Assembly: GCA_031308135.1 (NCBI GenBank)
Contig: JAHLJT010008756.1
Coordinates: forward strand, 106,594,415-106,658,414
Source of the DNA: Acheta domesticus
Lineage: Eukaryota > Arthropoda > Insecta > Orthoptera > Gryllidae
DNA: 64,000 bases
Direction of reading: 5' to 3'
The position numbers and the translations under genes were made by a program. Positions 23,160 through 35,650 of this stretch are shown here, one piece after another (the stretch's first letter is position 1; each line of letters starts with the position of its first letter). The notes under the pieces were generated by a model. The model saw only the letters and a list, made by a program, of their open reading frames with translations. It ran no database searches and had not been told where the DNA came from.

Positions 23160-23320
23160 CCGAGTGTGTAAAGACGCTAGGGGAAGGGGCGAGGGGTAAA
23201 GTTAGGAAGTCACCCTAGCGATGTCCCAGAAGTTGTTAGGCTCACGATGCCCTAAATTGCCCTTTGTTGGGCAGGCCTTCCCACAGGTGGGGGCGCCTGC
23301 TGAACAGGTGCCTTTTTATT
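23160..23320. other. GC-rich unassigned patch with small palindromes
   Basis: The DNA is GC-richer than its flanks and contains short inverted repeats, such as CCCACAGGTGGG near 23280 and CACCTGTTCAGCAGG in reverse complement just after. It may be part of a repeat; no second copy is seen in the window. Confidence 0.3.
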
Positions 23321-26300
23321 GACATCTTTGTGCTTACATTTTAAACATATTTTTCATTTCATAATACCAAATGTAATTCGTCTGCAATTGCGCGGAGGGG
23401 ACCTTAAGCCCTCAATGGACTCTCATGGAGAATTGAAAATCGCTTTTCCGATTATGTGACTTTCTCGGCGATATTCACCCCACTCCGTCGTTAGTGACAA
23501 GGAAACGCAGGGAGTCCGGCACTTCCCCCGGATTCGACGGACGGGGCCCTAGTTAGGTTCCAGTTTCGTCTTGAGGCAGAAATAGAGAAGACATTCGTCT
23601 CGTAGGTTTTTACAGAGAGTAGTGTCTACTCCACCTACTCCACCAATCTAAGAACCGATAGACCCGCTACTACGAGAATGACTTCCTACCCAGGTTTGAA
23701 ATCTTACTGGAGGCGATTTCGGGAAGCCAACAGCGGTTGCGTTCTGGTGTTAATCCACTTGTTAGCCTTCAGAGTCCAAGCGAATCGAAAATAAAGCCAA
23801 AAGAATCCTGAGGCCACCTCGCCCTTGGTTTATGGCTGTATGTGTATGAGGAGCCACGGCATGCAAATTCAAATCCATAAAGGTCCAAGCCACTTTCATA
23901 AATCCACATCTGATTTGGCCGAGATTCGATTGAAACTGGGGCTCTGATTCACAAAGTTTTGGTGAAGACATACATTGTTCGAATGGATTTTGGTTATTTT
24001 CCTGTTATTTTCTGAGACTTTTTTCATTCAAAGCCATTTACTAACGAAAATCGAACTATTTGTATTTCAGGTACAAATTTATTTTGCACAGTAACATTTG
24101 TTAGTAACAACAGAAAGTGTATGTCACAGAAAGTATGAGTATGAGAGGATTATGTTTTAGAATACCGTTTTTGAAATAAAATTGTACTACATCAAAATGA
24201 AGCTCTGAAGAGATCGAACATGCACGGGCAAAACATGTCCTTTTGTATTGAAGATATTTGACAGAGTTCTTGATCCGTCAGGTCATTCCACATCCTTCAA
24301 CAATATTAGTAATAGCACACATATAGCCATCAAAGTGAGAAGCGTCTTTTAGAAATAGGGTTTTTATTACTTGCCGCAACGTTTCTACGTAGAAGGCTAC
24401 TTCATTTCATTTATGAAGATGTATTTGGTCTAAAACTCCAACTCTTCGGCCAGGTTCAAACAGCCGAGATAATATATTTCAGTTTGTGACATTAACATTT
24501 ACACCTTAGAAGCCTTTTTTATGTTTCAACTAGTAAAAAAATACGTCAACTGTCCCGTTGCAGGCCACAGAATAGATAGAGAGAGAGAAAGTTTCAAAAT
24601 TGCAACGCCCCAATACAAGATGGAAAGAGACTGAATTCATCTGATCTGATAATATCGGTTAGAACGGAGACGATTCCGTAAAAACGCAGAAGAGATTCTG
24701 CTCGCTACAAATGGTAGCATTTATTCTTTTCTTTCTTAAAAAGAATGAATGTAATTTTTTGAAACTCTTATGTTGAATGAAACATGAACAATAAATGAAG
24801 TTAGCCGGCGGAAGAAAATAAAGAAGATCAACTTCGATAGTATCATCTCCGAGCGAAGCGAGAAATCTCACTGGTCCTTATTAGCCCGACAAACAACAGA
24901 AAACCGTTTTCAGTATTTCACGGAAATCATAATTTTTTCTAGCTTCACTCCCTTTAAGTGCCTCAACTAAAGAACTTTTGATTTGAATCGTTGAGGACAC
25001 AATATAAGTTGCTTACGCAGGTGAAATGTTTTACCTTAATATTAATTCTATGTTTCTAAGTGTGGATTGCTTATTCAGTAACATCTAAAGAAAGTTTGTT
25101 AGGAACAAAACCTCCACCATATCTCTTCCGAGAAAACGAATACAGATTCTGATTTTCATTATTTGAAATCATTTGTTCTCTCTTCGGTATGTACTGAAGA
25201 GTTGGTAATGTTCACCATTAGACTTAATTTTAATTTTGAGCGTTTTTGCCGTCAGACTGATTAGTTACTACATAATCTTCAAAAAGAAAAAAAAATCCTC
25301 TAGAGTAATCCAGCAAAGAGTACCACTCTTAGGAACCAGAAAACTTTCGCTAACGACCTTTCGCTGCGCGCGGTCAATGACTCAGAGAGATGGGTGACGA
25401 TAAACTTGAAATGTTTAAGCAAGCCACTGAACCTCAGCAATGAGGAGGCGTTGTCTGTTGGTGTAAGGAGACCGTTCATACGCATTTCACTTCTAAATGT
25501 CAGTAGGACACCTCCGCGCAGTCGCTTTAACATCCTCTCTGCAACCACGCCTTGGTGCACACCGCCACCGTTTCCACTCGAGTTTATTGCTTCGGTTTGA
25601 TTGCTCAGGCCGAGCACTGATTTTACTTCATACTCGCTCGCTAAACCAGTTCCAGTACAATGGAACATTGCATCATGCTAAGTTTCTTGTGATCTAGTCC
25701 TTTTACAATTAAATGAGGTATCTTGAAATGAGATCAGATCTCCTCTTCCAAGAAATAAAAGAATGGTTAATTATAGATGATAATGGAAACAGGAAGAGTT
25801 GTAAAATAAACAAATTTCTGATTTCAATTTTTTCTCTCGATAGGGCAAATTCTCTCTTAAACACATGAAAATGAACCTGACCGTAAGGTAATTATATAGA
25901 TCAAAGTAACTTAAAGACCAATCAAGAATTACGATATTCTGTGCCAACACAAATTCGCATACTATGCAATGACAGTCACTAGTATTTTCTTCTTTCTAGT
26001 CTGATTTTTCTTTCTTGAACGTTTAATAACTCAGGTCTTCTTTTTCGTTCTTTGAGTTAATTCCACTGAAATCAAATAAAACAGACGAGAAAAAGCATTG
26101 CAAATTGTCGGTGCAAACCATATTATACAAAGGGAAAATATTCACATTGTGCAATACAAATGTACTTTTTACAAATATTTAATTTTTTACAATATTCATA
26201 TCTATCCTTAATTGTATCTCCTACATTTCCTAATACATTTTGCAGAACATGTAAGTTTTAGAACATTTATATACGTGGAGATCGGTTCGCAAGATGTTTG

Positions 26301-29300
26301 ACAAACACAAAAATACGTTTTCTGGCATAACAATGCAATTGTAATAATGAAATAATTATAATGTCATTTTTAAAGATATTACAAGATGCCACTAATCAGT
26401 TTCGTCGCATATTTCATGGAACTCTTCGACAAAGATCTCAGTTTTTCTCTAGGCCTTATAAGGCTTTACATAATTCAATTCAATGAAGACACATTTCTAA
26501 AATAATTCACCAATCAAAAGATGGTCGTTTCAGAAACTCCTATAAAGTTGTTCATTTCGTAATATTTTCTTTAGTTGCTAAAATAAGGTTTCTTTTGGTA
26601 ATTTTTTCCTTTAAGCACACCTCGTAAATTACAATTGACATAAGTGTTTAATAACTGAAATAATTTAGAACAAATTGAAAGCAAAGCACATTTGCAATTA
26701 CTACCGGTTGAAACTTTCAAGATTTTACTCAAGAACCTCATTAAATCCATGTAAATCAAAACGTGCATAAAAGTATGCTTTCCACAAAAGTATTACTTAT
26801 TAGGACAATTACAGAACAATTAAGGAAAAGCTTAAACAGCCTGGCATATTATATGCAAATCATGCTTCGTAATGTCCTACATCGCATCGCATAGCATTCT
26901 TTAATAATAGTTCATTATGCTTATTGAGGGTCCTGAGCAAAGTATAAGGTCTAAGAAAAGTTCGGACACCCGATTACAGAATTTGCATTTGTAATTCTGC
27001 CTTCCACGTGCGCACAGGAGGCAGTTATTATATCTACATCAACGAAGGTGAGATGAGGCCATTAGAACTGTATACTCAAATAATCCTTTAGATGCTGACG
27101 TTTTGACGCTTATATATGTAGAAATGATTTGGTACCACTAGTGAAAACTTTTATCAAAGAATAATTACAGTTGGTTTAAACATTGGAGAAGTCATATTCA
27201 ATGTTAACAAATGATAATAATACTAACGTATTGTAACGACGATTGAAAAGTAATAAAATAATAGTACTCACCATGCATACGGAAGTTTGTTACTAAGGCG
27301 TGTAGTCTTATGGAAATTAAATATCTTTTCAGCGCATTGATGAAAGCAATTAAGAAAACAAAAAAGTTACCAAAGATATATTATGATACTCTAAAGCAAT
27401 TCCTTAAAAAAGCCGGAGAAGTGGGCGTAGCGAATTGTAACAAATTATTGACAAGCATGTTTGACTTGGTGAAGAGCTATGACAAAAATTCATTCATTGA
27501 ATTACAGCGCCATATTTACGATTTGTGATTTATATGATAAATGATACTCCAGCACGCATCTCGCTGAAAATATACTTACGCTTTCAGTTGTATAATAATA
27601 TATTGTACAAAAATTATTTAAAGGTAAAGAAATAAATTAAATTGTAATTACCGCAAACGACCTAGTCACGGTTGTTACTAGAACAACCAACACCACCATT
27701 GCCTCTCCAATCATCATCAGGTGTTCACCATGACCATTATCATCGCTAGCGCCTCCTTCCATTTCGCTTCGTTGTACAGTCGCTACCGCTCTATATCACC
27801 GCGCCAGAAAACTCATCGACTGTCATTTCGCTCACCTTCAGTATTTTTTAGGTAACCATCTCCTCTTCTTTGGTCTACCATCTCGTCATAATAGCTCATT
27901 TACTCGAGTAAGTATACATCCGAGTGTCAATAAAACTTCAAAAATTTCGAAAATTTCGTCTCCCGCGCTTCTTTAACTGAAGAGAATTCTTCAAGAGATA
28001 GATGAAGAATTAGTAGGATAAAAATTGCAAAATTGTACTACGTAACTCTTACAATTATAAGAGAAAGTATAGGCTATTGTAGCACCACTGGTACGTAATG
28101 AAACCTGCAATTCTTTCTTATTCAGAATAGTATATTCACAGCTGGAAAACTGTGAACAGGAATTACGAATACTACACTTGCATTGTATTGATTTCATACG
28201 TATTGCTAAATAGCATTTGAATAGCATTCCACACGTACTCCTGAATAACATTCTGTAAATTTTAGAATGTTATTCTGCGTCCATAAACTCCATAAACTGT
28301 TTTTTGTTCTCAGTTTGTTACATTAGGAAAGTCAATTTATTTGTTTTTAAGATATTTGACATAAGGCTGAAAACCTGTCCTATTTTAAACTCTCGTAGAG
28401 TGTACGGTCGTTTCTTATTTCATGACAAGTTTGTTCTCTATGATGAAAACGACACTGCCTTGTCACAAATGTTCGTATTATGCTAGCCAGTACTTAGCGA
28501 ACTGAGGTTGATTCGCTAATCGTTTTTCCTGACATATTTTCTTTCAATACAATCTGTTGATTTCTATTTCCATTTTCTAACGGCGAGGTAGCGTAAACAA
28601 CAAAAAACATCAAGTCATTCACCAACGTTTTCCTTTAAGTTGCACGCCTAGCACGAGACACTATAAGCGAGACATTTCAATAATTGAACTAGCAAGTGAC
28701 ATGTAGCAAACCATTCCGTGAAGAATAAGTAGGATGAACACTACCACAATATCGGCGAAAACCTCCCAGATACCGGCATACACTACAAGATGTTGACGTA
28801 AACTACCAATATTATAAATAGTGGCATCCAGTGACAAGAATGAATAGTGATCCAGTAATAAGAATGCAATCTGATTAAGATTTCGCAATGTATTGGGCAA
28901 TCTTCTCAGTTTGACCAACCTCCTACTAGGAGCGCTTTGTCGGATGCTCCCGAGCAAATTAAATCTCGAAAGGGTTAAAAAAGTTTTGAAGAGCATAGAA
29001 AAGACAAGAAGAGAAGAGCTGACATATGATCACAAAAAGATAGATAAAAGCAATTGAACTACTTCCGGAGAAAAGATTATAAAAAAGCGAGGAAAGCAAA
29101 GATCTTCAGTTCAAAATGGAGAAAACAAAATGAAGACAATAGTGGAGGGAATATTAATTGGGGGAACAGGGTTAGGGGTCCCGGGAAAGAGAAGAGGTTT
29201 GGAGACTTCAAGGAGGGAGTGAAACGCGAACTTCAAAATTGGAATACAACGCAACCTCGACTGTGCAGTTTCGAGTTTTGCCTTCCTTCAAGGGTTTCCC

Positions 29301-30130
29301 AGATTAGTGAAGAATAGCGGAGCAAGAAAAAGTGAGTCTTAGCAAGTTTGTCCAACATGTTCTACAACTTCTGAAATTTTTGTGGGAGTCTCACATGCAG
29401 TTGTGGGCAGAATGAAAAGGAAAGCCATCTCGATCTAACGAGCAAGTGCAAGTGCAGCCCGGAAGTTTAACGAAGCGAGAACGAGAACGTAAAGAACTGT
29501 AAGGTTCTTGCTGTTTCTCTTGCATATTATTAATAACATTTTATTTGAAAATAGTCAATGTGTAAAGAAAACTTCAATGAAAATAAGAATTCAAATTTAA
29601 ATAGTTTCAATTGCCCGTCGATCTGTTATCATTTGGCGATTACATTTTTTACATGACATTTTAAATTCCACACTTTCTTAGACTAATTATAATAGTATTA
29701 GACTAATTAGGCTATTTTAAAATAAATCACTTGTTTTAAAATTGTTACTGGCCGCCGTGAGCAAATTTGATGGAAAATTGTTTTGATATTTACAAGTGAC
29801 CAAAAGAACACGAGCACAGAATCATTACTTTTTATTGCCAGTTATCGTAATGTTAAATAATAATTTTATTGAAAAAATAGGAAGTTACGCTTTCCCTTAG
29901 GACGGCAAAGTTTGCTTCTCCCTCAAGCAATACATTCTCGGTGATCCTCTCTACCTTTCCTGTTATTTCCTTGACAGAGGTAAGGACATCCCAGATCTCG
30001 AAAATAATAGGTGTCATGTTCGAATGTTCTGGCGTTTCATGGCTTAACATTTTAACGTGAGAACTTGAAAACATATTGATCCCAACAACCGACACTAAAC
30101 TTGAATCCAACTGTTTACACGAACGTGTCT
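23321..30130. other. Long AT-rich stretch, no gene supported
   Basis: Nothing here rises above chance. The longest frames are on the minus strand: 25300-25668 (122 codons), 28661-28996 (111 codons, ATG, with a hydrophobic segment near its end) and 29853-30110. A Lys-rich 72-codon ATG frame lies on the plus strand at 27310-27528. None shows a motif or family I recognise. A consensus donor-like CGAGTAAGTATAC occurs near 27909 without a matching exon. Confidence 0.4.
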
Positions 30131-30179
30131 CTCGTAAGGCTTGCTCGCTGTTCCCCGTTTCCTGTGCCTCTCATTCCAG

Positions 30180-30480
30180 CGCTGCTCCACCTCGTTAATG
30201 CCGTAAATTGAAATCTCAGCGGCGCGCCGCCGCCGGGCGCAGGGGCGGAGGGGGCCGGGGGGGGGGGCGCTGGGACGCTGCCCTGGGCGCCGCGCCGGCG
30301 CGCGCTCGCCTCTGCGCGCGCGAGCGGGTTCCCAGGCCTGGAAGGCGCCTCGCCGCCCCGCCCCGCCCCGCCCCGCCCCGCCCCGCCCCGCGTGTTGTGA
30401 AAGCGGATACCGGAAACGGCGGAGGTGGTTTTGGTGTAGGTGGCAGTGGTGCAGGCGATAGCTAAGGCGGCGCCGTTGGC
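30180..30480. promoter_or_regulatory. CpG island with (CCCCG)n
   Basis: A sharply bounded CpG-dense block. It contains an 11-base G run near 30257-30267 and a CCCCG pentamer repeat (about 7 units, 30355-30391). Frames are open on both strands because of the repeat. Confidence 0.55.
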
Positions 30481-31319
30481 AGTGATGCAGCGGCGGCGGC
30501 GGTGAGAGAGGTTAAGACGGCAATAGATGTAGAGATGAGAGGGGGGTAGTGGTCGAGATATTTGTAGCGGTAGTGATGGAATCTTTCAATGAATCGATGG
30601 CGATGGCGTACTACAAGGTGTACTACGAGGACGAATCGGGAGGCAAGGTGTGTGTGGACGCGTGGAAGAATGAGACTGGAGAGACAGAGCGCGCTGTGGG
30701 AACCGAGGGGGAAGCGGGGCGATGACAAAAGCAACGGCGTAAGGAGATGAGCGACGTGCGAACCAGTACCAATACAGGTACAGGTGAGATATCGAGGAGG
30801 TGGAAGCGGCGAAGGAATTTGCAGACGTGCGGAGAATATTAAGAAGGACCACGACAGTAAAGGAAAGGTAACGGAGGATGATACAATGTTGGAGTAAGGT
30901 GAATAGGAAATGTAAAGAAATGAACATTAGGGAAAGGAATACTGCAAGGAAGGAGAATATCCACAAAAGGAAACCGAACCAGAGGAATGATAAGAAAAAG
31001 AACGCAGCAAAGGCAGAATTATGAGTAGGAGGTACTGAAGAATACAGAAAGAAATGCAGACGGTGAACCTACGTAACGAAGCATGAGAAAGAAGGCGAAG
31101 GGAATTGTGAAGGAGGTGAAGCAGGATAGAGGCGGAACGAAAAAGAAGGGGAGTTAGGAGAAAGAAAAGGAGCAGGAAGGGAAGAAGAAGAGATGGGAGG
31201 AGGGGGAAGGGAAGGAAGATGAAGGAAAGAAAGAGTAAAGGAAGGAAGAAGAAGGGAATGATAGAGGAGAAAATGAAAGAGGAGAAAATGAAGGGAAGTA
31301 GGGTGTTTGAATATGTAAG
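30481..31319. repeat. Purine-rich (plus-strand G+A) tract, about 840 bp
   Basis: The plus strand is strongly enriched in G and A, most densely at 31080-31310 (AAGGAAGAAGAAGGGAATG-type sequence). It separates two CpG islands. The long Ser/Leu/Phe/Pro-rich minus-strand frames here follow from the pyrimidine-rich complement and are not genes. Confidence 0.65.
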
Positions 31320-31600
31320 GTGATAAGCGCGCGAGGGCGGTGGCGGGGGTGGGGGAGGGGAGGGGAAGGGGAGGGGCGGGGCGGGCGGCGCTCCCACGCC
31401 CACGGCCCTCGCCCGCCGGCGCGCGCTGGTGGGGCGGGGCGGCGCCCTTTGATGTTCTGCGACAACAAGCTGCGTGGAGAGCGCAAACACAAGCGGAAGA
31501 CTCTCTCCCCGGGGCGCGGCCCGCGCTTGTTGTGGCCAGGGGAGCCTGGGAGGCGACGTCGCGGCGCTGGAAGTCCATTTGTAACATGCGGACACAAACC
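31320..31600. promoter_or_regulatory. CpG island
   Basis: A GC-rich block with GGGGAGGGGCGG-type (Sp1-like) boxes at 31345-31385 and dense CpG to about 31565, then a sharp fall in GC. Paired with the island at 30180-30480 across the purine tract. Confidence 0.5.
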
Positions 31601-31652
31601 ATTTGGGATAGTTGTGATTGCTGCTTCATTAATCATCCGCATCCTGAATCCG

Positions 31653-31750
31653 TTTCTACCAAAGATATTATAATGGAGCGCCTGATTATATTATTTCTAC
31701 CAAAGATATTACTTGGAGCACTAAATTATTATTATAGAGCACCTAATTGT
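31653..31750. repeat. 41-bp tandem repeat, about 2.3 copies
   Basis: TTTCTACCAAAGATATTA recurs at 31653-31670 and 31694-31711. Each is followed by a (T/A)GGAGC(G/A)C...AATTATT tail, and a third partial tail (TAGAGCACCTAATTG) closes the array. Confidence 0.75.
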
Positions 31751-32471
31751 TGATTATACTTCACAATCAATAAATTTGATTTCATAAGTATCTCGTCTCG
31801 ACAAACTGAACATCTAAATTAGAATTTTGCATAATAAACTAACGCCTAGCATTTTATCTTATACTTCATTTTACTTCAAAGTACTGTAATATTTTCGAAT
31901 TTTAACATTAGTAATTCAGCGATTCCGAAAATACCACAATAATTATTAGTTATGAAATTTTAGTATTATTTTCTTTTAATTTATTCAATGACAATAGATG
32001 CATCACATTTAACTAAACCAATCTGCACTTGTGTCTCTACAGATCTTCTATTAATTTTTACACACTCATGTACACTTTTCTCCCGTACAGTCGTAGGGAT
32101 CAACATTCCCTCTCGTGGTACTTGTAGTAGAAAGTGAAAAATTATATCCTTATCTGTATTTATGTCCCTACTTGATAGGAATTTAATGGTTTGATTGTTT
32201 GTGATCAGGTGACAAAGGATTTCGTGATAAAAGTAATGAGCCTGACGCCACATTTTTTAAGGTTTTTAAGTTTTGAACGGTGATAAAAAATATTTTCAAT
32301 TTAATTTTCACAATTAAACTACATTTATCACTAATATCACTAAAATTATCTCTAATATCACAATTAAACTACAGCTTTGTGGAAAGATTTGCAATCTAGA
32401 AATTTTATACAAAAACCAAAGAAAGGAGTAAGAACTGAAGACCCGTGTTTTAATAATAAGACCAATATGTC
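31751..32471. other. AT-rich stretch, nothing recognised
   Basis: No feature seen; a minus-strand frame of 90 codons (31981-32253) has no motif. Confidence 0.4.
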
Positions 32472-32577
32472 AAAGTAATATAAATTAATCAATTTCCACT
32501 AAGGCAGAAATGGAAATTGGTGGTGGAAATTGATTAATTTATATTACTTTAACACCTGTTAAAATATAACAGGTGTT
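32472..32577. repeat. Two adjacent perfect hairpins
   Basis: Bases 32472-32499 and 32523-32550 are perfect 28-bp inverted repeats (outer part AAAGTAATATAAATTAATCA) with a 23-base loop. Directly abutting, 32551-32561 (AACACCTGTTA) and 32567-32577 form a second perfect 11-bp stem with a 5-base loop. Perfect pairing suggests recent origin. Confidence 0.85.
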
Positions 32578-33007
32578 ACATGCGAGAGAAATATCTAGAA
32601 GAATAGTGTCTAACAAATAGTAAAGTCTGTAAGTAGACTTCTTTAGTTTTCCTTTCACACATAGTCTTAATATGCTTCAATTGGATATGCTGAGTTTGCT
32701 TTCTCCAGTCTGTCCGGAACGATGCAGTACATTCCCGGTTCATCATAAATATTCAACATGGCCAACAAAGTCGCACAAATAAAAGTAGACTGCGGGCAGA
32801 TAGCTGAACAAACAGGCTCCAGTTATACATCAACATCACTGCGTCCACGTGCAAACAAGGACACGTGTGTACTAACAGACCGAGCGCGCTTACACGAGCA
32901 CACCAGTCGGGACAGGGTCCGACGGCGCACCGGTGCAAAAACACGCCGACGACCTCTCAGAAACAAGCTGTACGCGAGCAATAGTTAACTCGTCGTTCAT
33001 TGACAAT
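32578..33007. other. Unassigned, moderately GC-rich
   Basis: No gene seen. GTTAACTCGTCGTTCATTGAC at about 32984-33003 is a partial extra copy of the repeat arm that follows. Confidence 0.35.
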
Positions 33008-34122
33008 AATCTCTACAATGACATGATGGAATATGAATGGTTAACTCATCGTTCATTGACATATATTATATTCCCTCACATTATAGCAATAATTGATAAG
33101 TAATGCGGGGAATGTCGAAGTAGATAGTGAAGTGAGAGGAAGAGATAACGGAAAGACTGGTGCCAATGATGTTGGGATACTAGCCTTCGGATATGGCCAC
33201 GAAATCAATGCTTTTACTTTTTAAATATTGAATAGTTGGTAATCGATATGAGAATTCAGTGCCACACCCACATCATATCATGTCTTCATTCGATACTCAT
33301 CATACTGAAATCAACGTTGAGGCTTGACAAGTCTCTTCATCACCCTGTGTTCTCCTCCCTTCTCTATTTTATCACTCAGTGTTCTCCTCCCTTCACATTT
33401 AAGATTTTAGGTGTTTCTCCAGCTGGTTGTATGTACGTCTGCCCCTTCCCTTCCAGCCACTGCACTCCTCACTACACACATACACACTCGCACCTACTAT
33501 CCTGTTCTTAGTTTTCACGTGAAGAAAGTTTTAATTTAGCATTAATCCACTTAATGATCATTGTTTTGTAGAGAAACCATGCAAACGTGTGGAAAAACAA
33601 CTGATATTATATCGACCTCGATATTTTTCTTTCAATAACAATAACGGAAAGGGTATCAATACCATCTGCGTTGGTACTAATTTTAATACTAATACCGATA
33701 CCTGGATGGTATCGCAACATATTTACATTGAAGTATGTCCATTCGATTAATTTAAATGTGCGCATTGGCACTCACTTGACATGTTGCTTATTTGTGACCG
33801 TTAACTTATACTGAAAATAATATTCGCAAAAATAATGAATTTGCAGTGAAAAAAATGGTATGTTTAACACTGCCAAACGGAAAACGTACGGGATTCAATC
33901 CACATTTAGTGCATGAGCACGGGTGGTACAAGGCCATTTTGGAGTCGCACCAGTCCTAGTCCTTTCGTTACCTGTCTCTCTCTCTCTCACTTCACTAACT
34001 TCTCCATCTTCATCAGTCTCCACTTTCACTTTTCAATTCAATTCACTGCAATAATGTACTGGAATATAAGTCAAAGAACGATGAGTTAACCATTCATATT
34101 CCATCTTATCATTGCAGAGATT
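33008..34122. mobile_element. 1.1-kb segment bounded by inverted repeats
   Basis: The left arm (33008-33075) and the reverse complement of the right arm (34056-34122) match over about 65 bases, including ATGGAATATGAATGGTTAAC then TCATCGTTC. The interior has no long frame. A short plus-strand frame (about 33849-33959) carries GKRTGFNPHLVHEHGW, not recognised. GGTATCAATACC/GGTATCGC-type sequences cluster at 33650-33715. This may be a DNA element or an inverted duplication. Confidence 0.45.
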
Positions 34123-34129
34123 CGGAGAT

Positions 34130-34300
34130 GATTTTAAGGCGGGAAGGCCCCACTCGGCAGGTGGGCCCACGGTGCAGCACGCGCGAGGATTTGAGCACTC
34201 GACGACCGAGAGAGCGCGAGCGATGCACACGGGGCGCGCATCCGCAGCGCAGCCTCTTCGCAAACTGGCGTTGTGCAGAGAACAGCCGGAAGCACAATGA
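34130..34300. promoter_or_regulatory. Small CpG-rich patch
   Basis: About 170 bp of GC-rich, CpG-dense sequence begins right where the preceding inverted-repeat segment ends. No core promoter or exon is visible. Confidence 0.3.
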
Positions 34301-34703
34301 GAGAATAAAATCTTCCAAAGGTTTGTCGTGCCTACTTTAGCAATTTGTTTAATTTGTTTTCTTGTGCTCTTTCTTTCATGTAACGTGAATGAATTTTTTT
34401 TGTGTTGATACTACCTGTCGAAAAACTACAAAGTCGATGATTTGCAGATGGGATTTAGTGTAGCCGCCTCCCTGTTCTGGCATGTCAGCCGAGTGTGCAG
34501 GTTTCTCGCACAAACTCTAGGTGTACTAGTCGGCACAGTGAATTAGGCTCCTTTAGTAGGTGGTCCCGGTTTTCAGAGTCGCCAAACTAGTGACTAAGTA
34601 GCATAGTTTTCGAAGTATTGATCCCCAATAATAGTCAGTCTGTAGTTAAAACCTTGAATGATATAAACATATCGGTTGATTACTTCAAACCGTGCATTAA
34701 TAA
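34301..34703. other. Unassigned stretch
   Basis: No feature seen. Confidence 0.35.
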
Positions 34704-34934
34704 ACTAGTGGTTTTAAAACAACACGTTCTTTCTCGCCAGTATTTTCACGCAAAATTACGCGAAAAGTACAAGTTTTAAAAAATTGTACATGACCATATT
34801 TCAAAATCTACCTTTAAGGAACAGATTTCATGAAGGAAAAAATCCCTATCTTTAATATTTTAGTTGTGGGAAAAAAATTTGAACGTTTGCAATTTTCGAA
34901 AAAAATCAGGATTTTCAACGAACATGAGACCTGC
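34704..34934 (+). repeat. Dispersed family A, left end only
   Basis: It starts CTAGTGGTTTTAAAACAACA followed by CTTTCTCGCC, then keeps the ATTACGCGAAAA, TTGTACATGACCATATTTCA and TTTTCAACGAACATGAGACC blocks. It breaks off after ACCTGC at about 34934; the microsatellite half is absent. Confidence 0.7.
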
Positions 34935-35335
34935 TTAGAACAACCAAACGCAGTGAAAAATCACAAAGAATAATTATGTTATGAAGAAATACTAAACGGT
35001 TCGGGTGTAAACATGATAACTCACGCGGAAAGGCTTAAGAGATATAATTCAGAGATGGGATTTCAGTGGGTTGCATAAATATAACAACCAGGGGCCATCT
35101 ACGGGCCATAAATTCAAGTATTTAAGTATCACATCACGCACGGACAACACACGACAGGAGTCATTGTATTGTCACGAAATCTCTAAATGAGGGCTATCAT
35201 GATTTACGTTACAATCCTGTATTACGAAGTGACTTCGTTTCCGCTAAAGCGAAGCCACTGCATTGGTTCCTTTTGTGATGTGACATTTCAAGTCTTTTAT
35301 TCCACTTACACATGTCCCAATTCAAACAACACAAA
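34935..35335. other. AT-rich stretch, nothing recognised
   Basis: No feature seen. Confidence 0.35.
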
Positions 35336-35339
35336 CCCG

Positions 35340-35650
35340 TCGGTTCAAACGCGCGCTTCGCTGGGCTAGTGAGAGCCCGTCAGTTCGCCCCTTGGCGCGG
35401 CACGGCGCGGCCAACGGCTGCAGGGAAACCGACGCCGGCGCGGCGGCTGCGGCGCCGCCGACGCAGCGCGAAACAAGATGAAGGAGGGGGAGGGGGAGGG
35501 AGAGGGAGAGGGGAAAAGACGACTGCTGACACCGCGACGCTCCGACGCTGCCGACGCAGCGGCGGCGGCGACACTGCAGGTGGCCGGCCGGGAGTTGTTG
35601 TGCGCTTCGCCGTTCCATTATCCAGCGGCGGATTCACAGCAGCGCCTTAT
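35340..35650. promoter_or_regulatory. CpG island
   Basis: A CpG-dense block with a G-rich GGGGGAGGGGGAGGG run near 35487 and a homeodomain-type TTTAATTACGC at its right edge (about 35649). Only weak donor-like sites are seen, so no exon is called. Confidence 0.45.

Noticed and set aside
28661..28996. Minus-strand 111-codon frame with a possible membrane segment, briefly considered as a PEX11-like fragment
   Set aside because: Only a few scattered residues agree, no conserved block aligns, and frames of this length are expected by chance in this amount of AT-rich sequence.
30462..31642. Overlapping minus-strand frames of 90-222 codons
   Set aside because: Complement of the purine tract and adjoining CpG islands; Ser/Leu/Phe/Pro-rich low complexity.
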